A DNA stretch of 64,000 nucleotides, from contig JAGKQI010000058.1 in the NCBI GenBank assembly GCA_018806915.1, positions 434,001 to 498,000 on the forward strand, in the 5' to 3' direction. Source of the DNA: Phytophthora colocasiae (taxonomy: Eukaryota; Oomycota; Peronosporomycetes; Peronosporales; Peronosporaceae). How positions within the stretch are numbered: the stretch's first letter is position 1; each line of letters begins with the position of its first letter. Made by a program: the position numbers and the translations under genes. Under the pieces are notes generated by a model, which made no database searches, was not told the origin of the DNA, and was given only the letters and a program-made list of their open reading frames with translations. This document shows, in pieces, positions 55,242 to 64,000 of the stretch.

Positions 55242-57786
55242 TCACTGCTGCTGGTAGTAACTAGCGTATTGCGCTTGCGAGTAAACCTGCTGGGTCGCAG
55301 CCGCCGCGGGGTCAGCATGCGAATAAGCCTGAGCTTGAGCTCCATATCCCTGTGAAGAACAAGAAACACAAAGCTAGTTAGTACGTCATGGTCGAGTACA
55401 TATCCCCTAATATGAAAGCCTCCTAGCAGAAAAGAACAAATCGAAAGTAGCCCCTGTCAAATCGACGTCCCTCTGCTTCCTCATCTCATCCGTAGCACTA
55501 CCAGCAGATTTCTTGGATCGAAAGAAGGACATGGGGTCAGTCACTTCCTCCAGACAAAAGCCCAGCTGAGCTCCCTTCGAAGCTCACTTCAAGCCCAGTC
55601 CGTATCCAAAAATTAAAGAAACGCAAGGAAAATGGGGGAAATGAAAAAGTAAACAGCAAGAATGTACCTGATAGCCTTGGTAATAGGCTGCAGCCGCTTC
55701 TCCCGTCGCCGAGCCTGTTGATGCTACTGCTGGTGTCACAGTTGCTGCTGCTGCGGGTGTTGACACAGTCACAGCCGTCTGTGGGGCTGTGTAACGCGGT
55801 CGTTTCGTTCCCAGGTCCACATTCGAGCTGTATACGCTGTCACCATCCCAACCAGAACTTTCAGCAGGCTGGAAGCTCATCACCTTGATAGTACGGTTAC
55901 GGGTCTGAGAGTTCTTCAGCTTCCAGGCCATCTCTTTTTTCCGAGCATCGCGCACTAGTGCAATACTATCTCCGTAATTCTCCAAGAACTCCACATATTG
56001 AAACCACACGTCGTTCTTTTCGTCCATCGAGAGATTGCAGCCATCTTCAAGCGCCAGTTCGTAGACTTGAGAAGCGCGAGACACCAGTTCGGCGTTATTG
56101 ACCTTCATATTCTTTTCAAAGTGAATGAAGTTCAGCCAGAGCAACAAGGAGTCGCTGTGCTTCTGCACTGCGCGTTCAAACACCACTCGAGACGATGCTT
56201 CGTCTCCAATGATCTTGTGAAGGAACGTCGCGTACGAAGTAGCAACATAGGCGTACACTTCGCTCTCGTTCTCGACTGCTTCCATTCCACGTTCATACCA
56301 CATCTTTGCTGTCTCCATATCACCTCGTCTCCGTTCAAAACTGCAATAGTGCAGGAAGGCCTCTGCAAGCTTTGGCGCCACATCGGATAGCACCTTCATG
56401 TACACATCTTGGGCCTTTTGCAGCTTCTTGTGGGCTTCCAAGAAGGCTGCGTACTCTAAGTAAATAGATGGCCGGTATTTGAGGAAGACTGCAATTGCTC
56501 GCTGGAAAATAACCTCAGCAGCTTCAAATCCCTCCACCGTCTCGATCCATGCAGAGTAGCGCAGCCAGATCTCCTCGTAATTCGCACAGGAAATCAGACA
56601 GCGCTCGTACAAAGTCTTACACCGCTTGATATTTCCAGCAAACTCCTCGAAATCTAGATAGCTGTGCCAGTTTTTCATTGCGGCTTCAGTTACCGGAGTA
56701 ACGTGGAAGTAGGTACGATCGATACTTGCCTCGTAAGCCTGACGACGGTAGACATCCTCCATCGTCTTGTTTTTGACGGCCTCAACTGCATTCACGATCT
56801 TGACACGCAAAAGTCCTTCATCCATGAGCTCATCACTGTCTCCTGCAAGAGCTTTCTGCTCTTCGTGTGTGGCCAAAGCACTCAGCTGCTGGGCCAGTAC
56901 AAACTGGTTGTATTTCTCCCAGAATTCCTCGAGATTGCGCAGTGGATGGTACATAATTCGCTTGAAAACCTGGTTCAGGCGAGGCATGTCGTTCTGCAAA
57001 ACCATGAATTTACACAGTCAGATAAACATATAACCAACAAAGCTTCCTCAGCTAAAAGCGACCCACGTTGACTGTCTCCAGTTGGATGTAAAGCTCCCAC
57101 AAGGGTCCAGCCATCGGATCCTCTCCACATGCCTCTACAGCTCTCTCCAAGAGTCTATAAATTCAGCAACATTCTTCGCTTAAACCAAAGGGCCCATTAA
57201 TTCTACATCAAAAACACACACTCACGGTCGTGTTTCATCCACGGGGCTGTGTAGCGTGTGGATAAGGAATTCACAGTACTTCATCCACATATCCACACTG
57301 TATCTGACGGCCACGACGCCTCGTTCATACACTTCACGAGCCTTCTGCTTGGATTCCTGCAGCGTAGCAATAGTGCCAGATCCGTCCTCCTTTGTCCTGT
57401 TACTGAGACTGTACTCGTATTGAGCATACTACAATAAAAAAAACTCCGCTATTGTCAATATTCCGACCATAAAATGCAATGGGTGAAGGAAGATCGCACC
57501 TTGTTCCAGTAACCGAAGCACAACGGGAATTCGTTCAAGAACTGATCATACGTGGCTTCCACCGTCTCTCTTGGAGTCGTAGACTGCGACAAAACAACTG
57601 TGTTGTTAATGAAGTTTTTTTTAAACCAGTTGTGCAGTAGCTTACCTCGCTCTGCACAAGCGCTAGCAGACTGACCCACGAGTTAAAGTCTAGCGGGTTC
57701 TTCTCCACAGCTTCCGTGAGCTTCTGCAGTGCCAAGTCATTGGCAGAGGCTTCAGCGCTGGAGCCGTTCGCGTCGGGGGTCTCCAT
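55242..57786 (-). CDS. PRPF39: Pre-mRNA-processing factor 39 (U1 snRNP-associated HAT-repeat protein)
   Basis: About six exons; start ATG at 57786 (METPDANGSSAEASANDLAL); the longer frame to 57876 begins with TTG. PRPF39/Prp39 helps U1 snRNP recognise 5' splice sites. HAT repeats run through the protein: LDFNSWVSLLALVQSE, FPLCFGYWNKYAQYEYSL, GVVAVRYSVDMWMKYCEFLI, LRNLEEFWEKYNQFVLAQQL, CANYEEIWLRYSAWIETVEG, YRPSIYLEYAAFLEAHKKLQ and DSLLLWLNFIHFEKNMKVNN. The central text DVYRRQAYEASIDRTYFHVT is typical of the family. The last exon (55349–55242), after a 318-bp intron, codes for a Gln/Ala/Tyr-rich end. Confidence 0.92.
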
Positions 57787-58027
57787 TAGCTTTTCGATTG
57801 GTGGGGGGTCACAGATAAAGTGTTGAAAATTATTAGCGCGTGACTTCCGTCCCGTAAGGCAGCCAACAAGGCTCAAAAATGGATAATAAGAAGGGGTGTC
57901 ATTATTTGATGTTTAAACATCATATGTTACAGACATTTCAAAACATAATGTGTTCATGTTGAAGACAACTTGAATTGCTGGTACTTGTTCACGTTATTGT
58001 CAATTCCGGCCAAATTTGCCGAATTGT

Positions 58028-58799
58028 TCACGTTAAATGGACCCAACCCCTGCGGAAACCAAGTTTCTTGCGATCTCGAAACTCTAATTGTTCCCGTTGC
58101 TGGCGCTGCAAGTCGCGAACGAGTTCTTGTTGTCGCACCTCAACACGTCGTTGAAGCGTCTTCGAGTACCGCTTGATTTCCAGACGTAGAGCGTCTTCAT
58201 TGACGCCCACAGCAGTAGCTTGCACTGTAGATCCACCAGTTTTTTGCAGCGCCTGCACTTCGGGAATAAAGTAGTCATTTGTCTTGAGCTCTAGCGGTGG
58301 CATCCCGTGCGTCGGGAAGCGTTGACATCGCCACGTGAGCACAAGGTTCGTTGCTTTCGCGTCCAATTTCCGTCGTTCCTTATCTCGATGGTCTTTGTGA
58401 GCGACTAGTCGCTCTAACGTGCATTTATCAAGACTGTGTGATGATAAATACTGCACTCCGTAGCTCGACAACACCAATGTGTCCTCCATCACGTGATTAC
58501 TGTACCAAACACAGCATAAAACGTCAGAAAATTGACTATCACACAGCATTCCTTAGGAGCAATGACCTCTACCTGGTATGTGGTGAGTCAGCCGTTGTCA
58601 TTGTCTCATTCAATAAGTGAACAACACCAAGTTTTAGCTGTTTGGGCAGCGCCTTGTAGTCGTCAGAATTTATCCACGACGCCAGCGCCAAGTGATTCTC
58701 CAGCAGCTTCTTCCTCTCTTCGTCGTTATTACTCCCATACATAACATTAGCCACGATGGAGCTCAGAGAGGCCTCTCCATCCTTATTACGTCGAGCCAT
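58028..58799 (-). CDS. Unknown coiled-coil protein
   Basis: Two exons, 58799–58573 and 58499–58028, joined across a 73-bp intron; 232 residues. I do not recognise it. It begins MARRNKDGEASLSSIVANVM, followed by helices (EERKKLLENHLALASWINSD, LPKQLKLGVVHLLNETMTTA). The C-terminal 120 residues are basic and predicted coiled coil (KRYSKTLQRRVEVRQQELVR, DLQRQQREQLEFRDRKKLGF). A middle block (TNLVLTWRCQRFPTHGMPPL) may be folded. It shares a 150-bp divergent promoter with UTP23 that contains two perfect palindromes. Confidence 0.65.
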
Positions 58800-58825
58800 T
58801 ACGTCGTTTCAAGATAAGCTCTTCC

Positions 58826-58868
58826 AGCATTATAACTGAATTTCAAGTTGAAATTCAGTTATAATGCT
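58826..58868. repeat. Perfect palindrome, 21-bp arms
   Basis: AGCATTATAACTGAATTTCA plus A pairs perfectly with its complement across one G at 58847. It lies 26 bp upstream of the minus-strand gene start at 58799. It could form a cruciform or act as a symmetric binding site. Confidence 0.9.
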
Positions 58869-58872
58869 ATTT

Positions 58873-58895
58873 ATTGGTTGAAATTTTCAACCAAT
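58873..58895. repeat. Perfect palindrome, 11-bp arms
   Basis: ATTGGTTGAAA and its complement flank a single T at 58884. It is four bases after the larger palindrome and shares the TTGAAATT text with it. It lies 54 bp upstream of the UTP23 start. The ATTGG at one end and CCAAT at the other could be CCAAT boxes for both genes (inference). Confidence 0.85.
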
Positions 58896-58949
58896 GATAA
58901 TCCTTATTTCAACAATAGCCATCAGTATCAAAATCGACTGGTCTAGAGA

Positions 58950-59639
58950 ATGCGCTACCTTCGCGCCAAGGGCATCCGCAAGGCGCTGCGTCAGTTCCAC
59001 TTCCTGTGCGGTATTAAACCGCCTTACAAAGTTCTTCTGGATGGAAACTTCATCGCTATGTGCTTACAGATGAAGGTGGACGTGCAGGAGCGAGTGCCTA
59101 AGTACCTGCAGGTGAAGCCGCACGAGTGCGAGTTTTACGTGCCTCGTGCTGCTCTAGACGAGCTGAAAATGCTGGGAGAAACCACTAAGGAAGCTTATGA
59201 CTTGGCCAAGAGCTTCAAGGTGGCAGAAGCCTACGGCCAAGACGACAGTAGCGACGACAAGCCGGTGGATGTTTCCAAGCAAGTTCAGAGCATCATTGGC
59301 GAGAAGAACGAGCGCAAGTTTGTCGTGTGCACGCAAGAGGTAGAGCTCCGTAAAGCACTGAGACTGGTGCCTGGTGTTCCACTTATATACTTGAACCGCT
59401 CGGTGCTTGTGTTCGAGGAGATTTCGCGTGCTACGTTAGCAATTGTCCGACAAGAGGAGAAAGCCAATATGGCCAAATTGGATGTGAATGAGAAAAGGAA
59501 GCTGGAGCAAATGCAGGAAGGAGAAGAGAACCATGAAGAACAGCAGAGACTCAAGAAGAAACGGGCCAAGGGACCCAACCCGCTGTCGATAAAGAAATCC
59601 ACAAAGAAGAAGGTTCGTGCAAAGAAGAAAAAGAACTAA
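58950..59639 (+). CDS. UTP23: rRNA-processing protein UTP23 (PIN-like domain)
   Basis: Intron-free, 229 residues. UTP23 acts in the small-subunit processome during early 18S rRNA maturation in the nucleolus. The start MRYLRAKGIRKALRQFHFLC with GIKPPYKVLLDGNFI is characteristic, followed by the PIN-like fold (CEFYVPRAALDELKMLG, RKFVVCTQEVELRKALRLVP, GVPLIYLNRSVLVFEEISRA). The tail is strongly basic (KKKRAKGPNPLSIKKSTKKK) as in homologues. A cysteine/histidine finger expected in UTP23 is not fully evident, so the related FCF1 is the alternative; the opening sequence favours UTP23. Confidence 0.88.
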   Translation: MRYLRAKGIRKALRQFHFLCGIKPPYKVLLDGNFIAMCLQMKVDVQERVPKYLQVKPHECEFYVPRAALDELKMLGETTKEAYDLAKSFKVAEAYGQDDSSDDKPVDVSKQVQSIIGEKNERKFVVCTQEVELRKALRLVPGVPLIYLNRSVLVFEEISRATLAIVRQEEKANMAKLDVNEKRKLEQMQEGEENHEEQQRLKKKRAKGPNPLSIKKSTKKKVRAKKKKN

Positions 59640-59681
59640 GTTTTCTGTTGCAAAAACTTTATTATACCTGCCTAGTTTTAC

Positions 59682-62085
59682 CTAGAAATCTTTGTCCCAT
59701 TCATATCCTTCGGCCTTATATGCAGGCGCTTCTTCTTCTTTATCGTTGATGGCTTCGAACTTGGACGAGTCCAGTGGATCTGCCAGCTTTGGTTTGTACG
59801 GAGCGGTGATTTTCTTCTGCAGCATGGCGTCCCAGTCCAACTTAGCAAAATATGGGTGTGCGCGGATAGCCCTAGCTCCTCCGTGTGTCAGTCCGAGTCG
59901 TTTGGAGAGGTCTCGTTCCAGCAGCTTGGAGATAATGTCACGGCAAGGAGAACTGACCCAACCGGGGAACTGGATCTTCTCTTTGACGATATTCCGGCAG
60001 ATCTGCATCTGGTCAATTTGGTTGGAGCCTGCGAACGGAGAATGGCCCACAACCATCTCGTAGATGAGGATTCCCAGCGCCCAGTAGTCAACACCGCGGT
60101 TGTGGCCTTTACCTAGCACCAATTCAGGTGCCAGGTACTCGGTGGTTCCGCATAGCGTGTATGTCCGGTCATCCACCACCTTTGCAAAGCCAAAATCGAC
60201 CACTTTGAGATATCCTTGTGGGTCGATGAGCAGATTTTCAGGCTTCAAGTCACGGTACACGATGCAGCGTTCGTGTAGATACTCAAGAGCCATGAGGACG
60301 TGACTAGCGTAGAATCTCGCGTGGTCGTTCGGAAGGCGCCCAGGGGATGAAGGTGTCGCGTGCAAGTACGTGAACAGTTCTCCACCCTGCACAAACTCAA
60401 TGAGCAGGTAAAGTCTGGTGGCGTCCTTGTACGTCGTATAGAGTTTGAGTAGGAAAGGGTGGCTGCACTGAGCCATGACGGATTTCTCGTTCACCACGTT
60501 CCTCTGCTGTTTGTAAGCTACCACAGACGCTTTGTTGAGGATTTTGAGAGCGTATGCTGCTCCTGTGGGCTTATGTCGCACCAGTTTGACACGGCCAAAG
60601 GTTCCAGATCCAAGTGTGCGCAGTATTTCGAGGTCGTCTCGCTGAATGAGTTTCTGCTCCTGCATTTTCAGCTCATTCTTTCGCTCTTCCGCCTCTCGAT
60701 TCAAGATCTCCTGAATGGGACCGAGTAGCTCGACAAACTTGTTTTGATCCAGTGAAAGACACTCCAAGTTGCCGTTGGCGATGACATCAGCTTGTCGAGG
60801 TTCCCCGTGCAGTAGTGACATCTCTCCGAAGTAGTTCCCTGTTGATAGCGTGGCTACTTGTCTCTTTTCCGTCGTCACTTCTTCATTTTCAACAGTTTTG
60901 GTGATCGACTTGGATACAACAGCCGATCCACTCTTGATGATGTAAAACGCAGTGCCGTGGTCTCCTTCTTTAATAACAAACTCCCCATCGGCAAACGAAA
61001 TAGGCTCCAATGCCTGGAAAAGCTTCTCCTTCTCCGACGATGAAAGAACCTTCAACATCGGAATGGACTGCAGCACACGCATGCTCATATTGTGGTCAAT
61101 CACCTCCCGTAGACTTCCCAGTAAATCGTCAAAGGCCTGACGGTCGAGTGCAATGAGCGTCACATCGGTCTCCGCTGTTACATTTGCAGCTCGAGGCTCA
61201 TGCATCATCAATGCTCGCTCCCCAAAGTAGTCATTCTCGGTCAACCGAATTGACTCCATTTTGTGGCTGTCTCCGACATCGGTACAGATGACAACGCCGC
61301 TCTTGATGATATACAACACGTTGCCACGCTCGCCTTTCTTGATGATCCGGTCACCTTTCGAGAACTTGACGAACTGAGCAGCTTCTCCTAGCTGACTCAA
61401 CTGCGTCTCGGTCAGAGCTTGCAGTAAAGAGACTTTACGTAGGGCGTTCTTGCACTCGCCGATCTGTTCGGACTGGATACGAGCTACCAGTCTGCGGAAG
61501 GTGATGCGATCGAGAGCCCACAGACGTCCAGGTTGGGAACACGCTACGGTTGCAGTTCGAGGGCAATTGTAGACCAGTGCAAGTTCTCCGAAGGTGGCGC
61601 CACGTTGAACCGTGTTGACAACGTTGCCCTGCACTGAAACGGAAAACGATCCGGTCTCCACGACGTAGAAGAAATCCCCTGGGTCTCCCTCTGTGATGAT
61701 CACATCGCCAGCAACAGCGGCCTTCTCTGTCATGAAGTCTACGATCGAGTCGATGTCTTTGTGACCGATAGTGTAGAAGAGAAAGTTGTTGAGTAGCGCC
61801 TGTCGAATGACACTGGTAGATTCTGCAGACTTGGCTACGCTCTTGAGTTCCAGTGGAGCATCAAACTGCACGCTCTCACCGAAGATATCGCCACGGCGCA
61901 ACGCAGCTTTGCGTTTTTCACGCAAGAGGACACTCATCTTCCGCTCTAAGAAGAAAATTATAATGAGTTGACGCCTGAAGGATTACTGTTGATGATGTTC
62001 AAAACGTACCGACAGCATCTTCACTCATAATGACAGGGTCGAACGTCTGCCCGACTTGGTTCGGCACTGAGTTGACGCAGCCCAT
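59682..62085 (-). CDS. Cyclic-nucleotide-dependent protein kinase (PKG-like) with three nucleotide-binding domains
   Basis: Two exons, 62085–62010 and 61945–59682; 779 residues. It starts MGCVNSVPNQVG: Gly2 and Cys3 fit dual myristoylation and palmitoylation. Three tandem cyclic-nucleotide-binding domains follow, with phosphate-binding cassettes FGELALVYNCPRTATV, FGERALMMHEPRAANV and FGEMSLLHGEPRQADV; each keeps the arginine. The Thr after PRTA in the first favours cGMP. The AGC kinase domain has LGSGTFGRVKLV, YALKIL, YRDLKPENLL, VDFGFAKVV and CGTTEYLAPE. The tail ends EGYEWDKDF, as in PKG and PKA-type kinases. Regulation and catalysis on one chain means PKG rather than PKA. It is divergent from the Sfi1-like gene. 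Confidence 0.95.
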
Positions 62086-62398
62086 GGTGGATGCAGATAC
62101 CAAGAACTAGTGCAAGACGGGAAGCTTTGGATCGTCACTTTCCTGATGTTTTCAGGAAGTGAAGAGCTGCAGCATTGTCTTACGGACTTTTCGACATCCT
62201 CGAGTGCTGAGGCGAAATACCGGCAAAAGTATTCATGGCTTTCTCCTCAGATCCAATCCAGTCAACAGGGTTTGGACAGGTTGGTAGGTGTCTTCAACTT
62301 CTACTCGTCTATTTGGAGTTCGAGGTGCTTCAAGGCGAAATTCCGTTTCGAAACGAGTACATAAGCCTTGGAGTCCTTGGATCAAGCTCGGCATCGTC

Positions 62399-64000
62399 AT
62401 GAACTCGTCTGATGTTCTTTCTGCGGATAAGCTAGAGGTGGAAGATGTCGCGTTGAAGACCACTCGAACTCGACTGCCAAGTCTTCCGGTGCTCGAAGAT
62501 GACAGTGACAGCTTCATCTACGAAGACGACGGCGAGTCCAGTGATGGCGGTGATGAATTGTGTCAATACATTCAAAGCCTTGAAAAAGACAAGCAGGAGC
62601 TCGAGAATGAAGTCCAAATCTTGAGAAACCACGACGCCAGTCAACAGATCAAACTGCAGACTACTCAGCGACGTGTCGAGATGTTAGAGGCGTCTCTCAA
62701 AGACGCATTGAATGCCAGCGACGCCTTCCGACAGGAGAAAGATGTGGTTCTAGCGATCCAAGCCAGTGAGCGTGAGCGAATGGCATCTCTAGTGGCGTTG
62801 CTGGAGGAAGCGCAAAACCGCTATGAAGAAGCCGAACGAGCTCGCCAGAGCGCCATTTTCAAGCTCAGCGCTCTTCAGGCGTCAAGAGCAGATGCCACAA
62901 ACCAAAGCCTGCTACCTTCAGTTCCAACGAACATTCCAAGTCCACGAGGACTAGTAGATAGCGACTGCGTCGAGAAGTACAAACGGGACATCGAGTTGCT
63001 ACGGCAGAAGCTCGAACTGACAGAGGAACAGGCCGCTGAGCGTCAGAAACTAGCTGTTTCACTTGCCCTGCACGAGGCTCAACTCGACTACTCGAATGTG
63101 GTTGAACACTTGAAGCTGGAGTGCGAACGTCGACTTAATGAGTGGAGACACCAAGAAGCTGTACGCGCGAAGGAGCGGGAAAGCGCCGTGGACGAAGATC
63201 GCTACAGCATCAGGCTAGAGATGAAGCACGCTCTGCAGCGCTCGCAGATCGATCAACGCGTTGCTTTTCTGCAAGCTCAGGCCGGAACGTCACGTCATGT
63301 AGAGAGCGACTTCTCCACCGGAACATTGGACGAAGTTCTTGTACGGATGCAGCTGGACCAGATTCGCACACGTCGGTTTGAAGCCTTGAAGAAAACACTT
63401 CTCATCCGCCACGCCAAGTTGAGTCAAGCAGCGAAAGAGCTTTTCTGTCGCTGGAAAATCCAAGCCTCCAACTCGAAGATTCTGCGTCTGAATGCCGTAC
63501 TGCATATGCACCGAGTCGTGCTGCACCTGGCTTCCCGCAAGAAGTTGAGGTATTTCAATCAATGGAGAGATCAAGTGCGACAGCTACACGCACATACGTT
63601 CCAAGCTCAAGCGCTTTCGTGTTGGAACCGCATGATCGCGGTCGAGAGAATTAGCCACATCATTGAGCAGACTTCGGTGGGTAGATGATTCCTTCTGGTA
63701 GATGTCAGTGACTCCACTAACACCAAGCTTTCCCGTAGGTGAAGCGCACTGCATCGTATTTCCATCGGTGGCGCCAGGTAACATTGGGGAACGTTTCATT
63801 GGGTACTTCCAGCAATTCCAAAGTCGACGAAGAAGCCATGCAGGCCCTACAGCAAGAAATCACAAAGCTGCACGATCAGCTCTCGTCATCAAAATCTGAA
63901 GCATGGCGATACAAGAGACAATTGTTAAAGCAGTTCATGTAAGCAGAAAATAATCATCCCGTGCTTGACTGGAAAATACACCGATCAGCTTCGAACGGCA
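62399..64000 (+). CDS. Coiled-coil protein with Sfi1-like Trp repeats (partial at right edge)
   Basis: The conservative start is ATG 62399 (MNSSDVLSADKLEVEDVALK). The frame stays open upstream to 62288, and another coding-like frame from ATG 62146 suggests a missing 5' exon that I could not join. Long coiled coil fills about 62550–63300 (LEKDKQELENEVQILRNHDA onward). Then come Trp repeats spaced about 30–35 residues: LFCRWKIQA, YFNQWRDQVRQL, LSCWNRMI and, after an intron at about 63676–63739, FHRWRQV. This spacing is like Sfi1/centrin-binding repeats, suggesting a centrosome or basal-body role. At 63938 an AT|GTAAGC donor and an acceptor at 63988 keep the frame, so the gene probably continues beyond the window. 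Confidence 0.6.

Overview
The window looks like nuclear DNA of an oomycete, most likely Phytophthora or a close relative (Peronosporales). The evidence is: short GT–AG introns of about 45–85 bp; densely packed genes, often 25–200 bp apart; a seven-transmembrane receptor fused to an INPP4-type phosphoinositide phosphatase, a bigram architecture known from oomycetes; piggyBac- and Tc1-type transposon remnants; and flagellar-type genes that suit an organism with zoospores. I see no rRNA, tRNA, CRISPR or bacterial feature. Exon joins were read by hand from splice motifs and frame. For TCF25, PTBP, both EDR2-like genes, VMA7, CDPK, PKG, NAR1, ARF and the ankyrin/TPR gene, the exon lengths I summed divide by three.

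Layout. 0.6–1.4 kb: a PH-domain protein (+). 1.5–7.5 kb: a kinesin-3 gene (−) with motor, FHA and C2-like regions, split by a 1,446-bp piggyBac-type element in a TTAA site. 8.2–11.4 kb: COX10 (+) and the Fe-S assembly factor NAR1/CIAO3 (−). 12.3–16.9 kb: the GPCR–INPP4 fusion (+). 17.0–21.4 kb: a dynein-arm-docking-like coiled-coil protein (−) and an ankyrin/TPR protein (+). 21.6–28.8 kb: ZPR1, a helix-hairpin-helix protein and a DIS3-family exoribonuclease (all +). 28.9–36.0 kb: a CDPK, TCF25 and two tandem EDR2-C/DUF1336 proteins (all −). 36.2–38.2 kb: a sterol/diacylglycerol acyltransferase (+) followed by a Tc1-type deletion derivative. 38.2–45.7 kb: a minus-strand run of a histidine phosphatase, a WD40 protein, mitochondrial MnmE/MSS1 and an atypical Ras-like protein. 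46.4–50.2 kb: a protein with a piggyBac-type zinc finger (+), convergent with a four-RRM PTB protein (−). 50.2–52.1 kb: the largest gene-poor gap. 52.1–64 kb: ARF, V-ATPase subunit F, an unknown Gln-rich protein, PRPF39, an unknown coiled-coil protein, UTP23, a three-CNBD cyclic-nucleotide-dependent kinase and a Sfi1-like coiled-coil protein that runs off the right edge.

Most genes are conserved housekeeping functions: RNA processing and decay (DIS3-like, PTB, PRPF39, UTP23, ZPR1), ribosome quality control (TCF25), mitochondria (COX10, MnmE), trafficking and acidification (ARF, V-ATPase F, kinesin) and signalling (GPCR–INPP4, CDPK, PKG). Neighbours do not form one pathway. The most notable observations are the TTAA insertion that cleanly interrupts the kinesin frame, a possible CaaX end on that kinesin, ultra-short first coding exons in several genes, an excess of the palindrome TACATGTA between genes, and perfect palindromes or tandem repeats inside very short bidirectional promoters.
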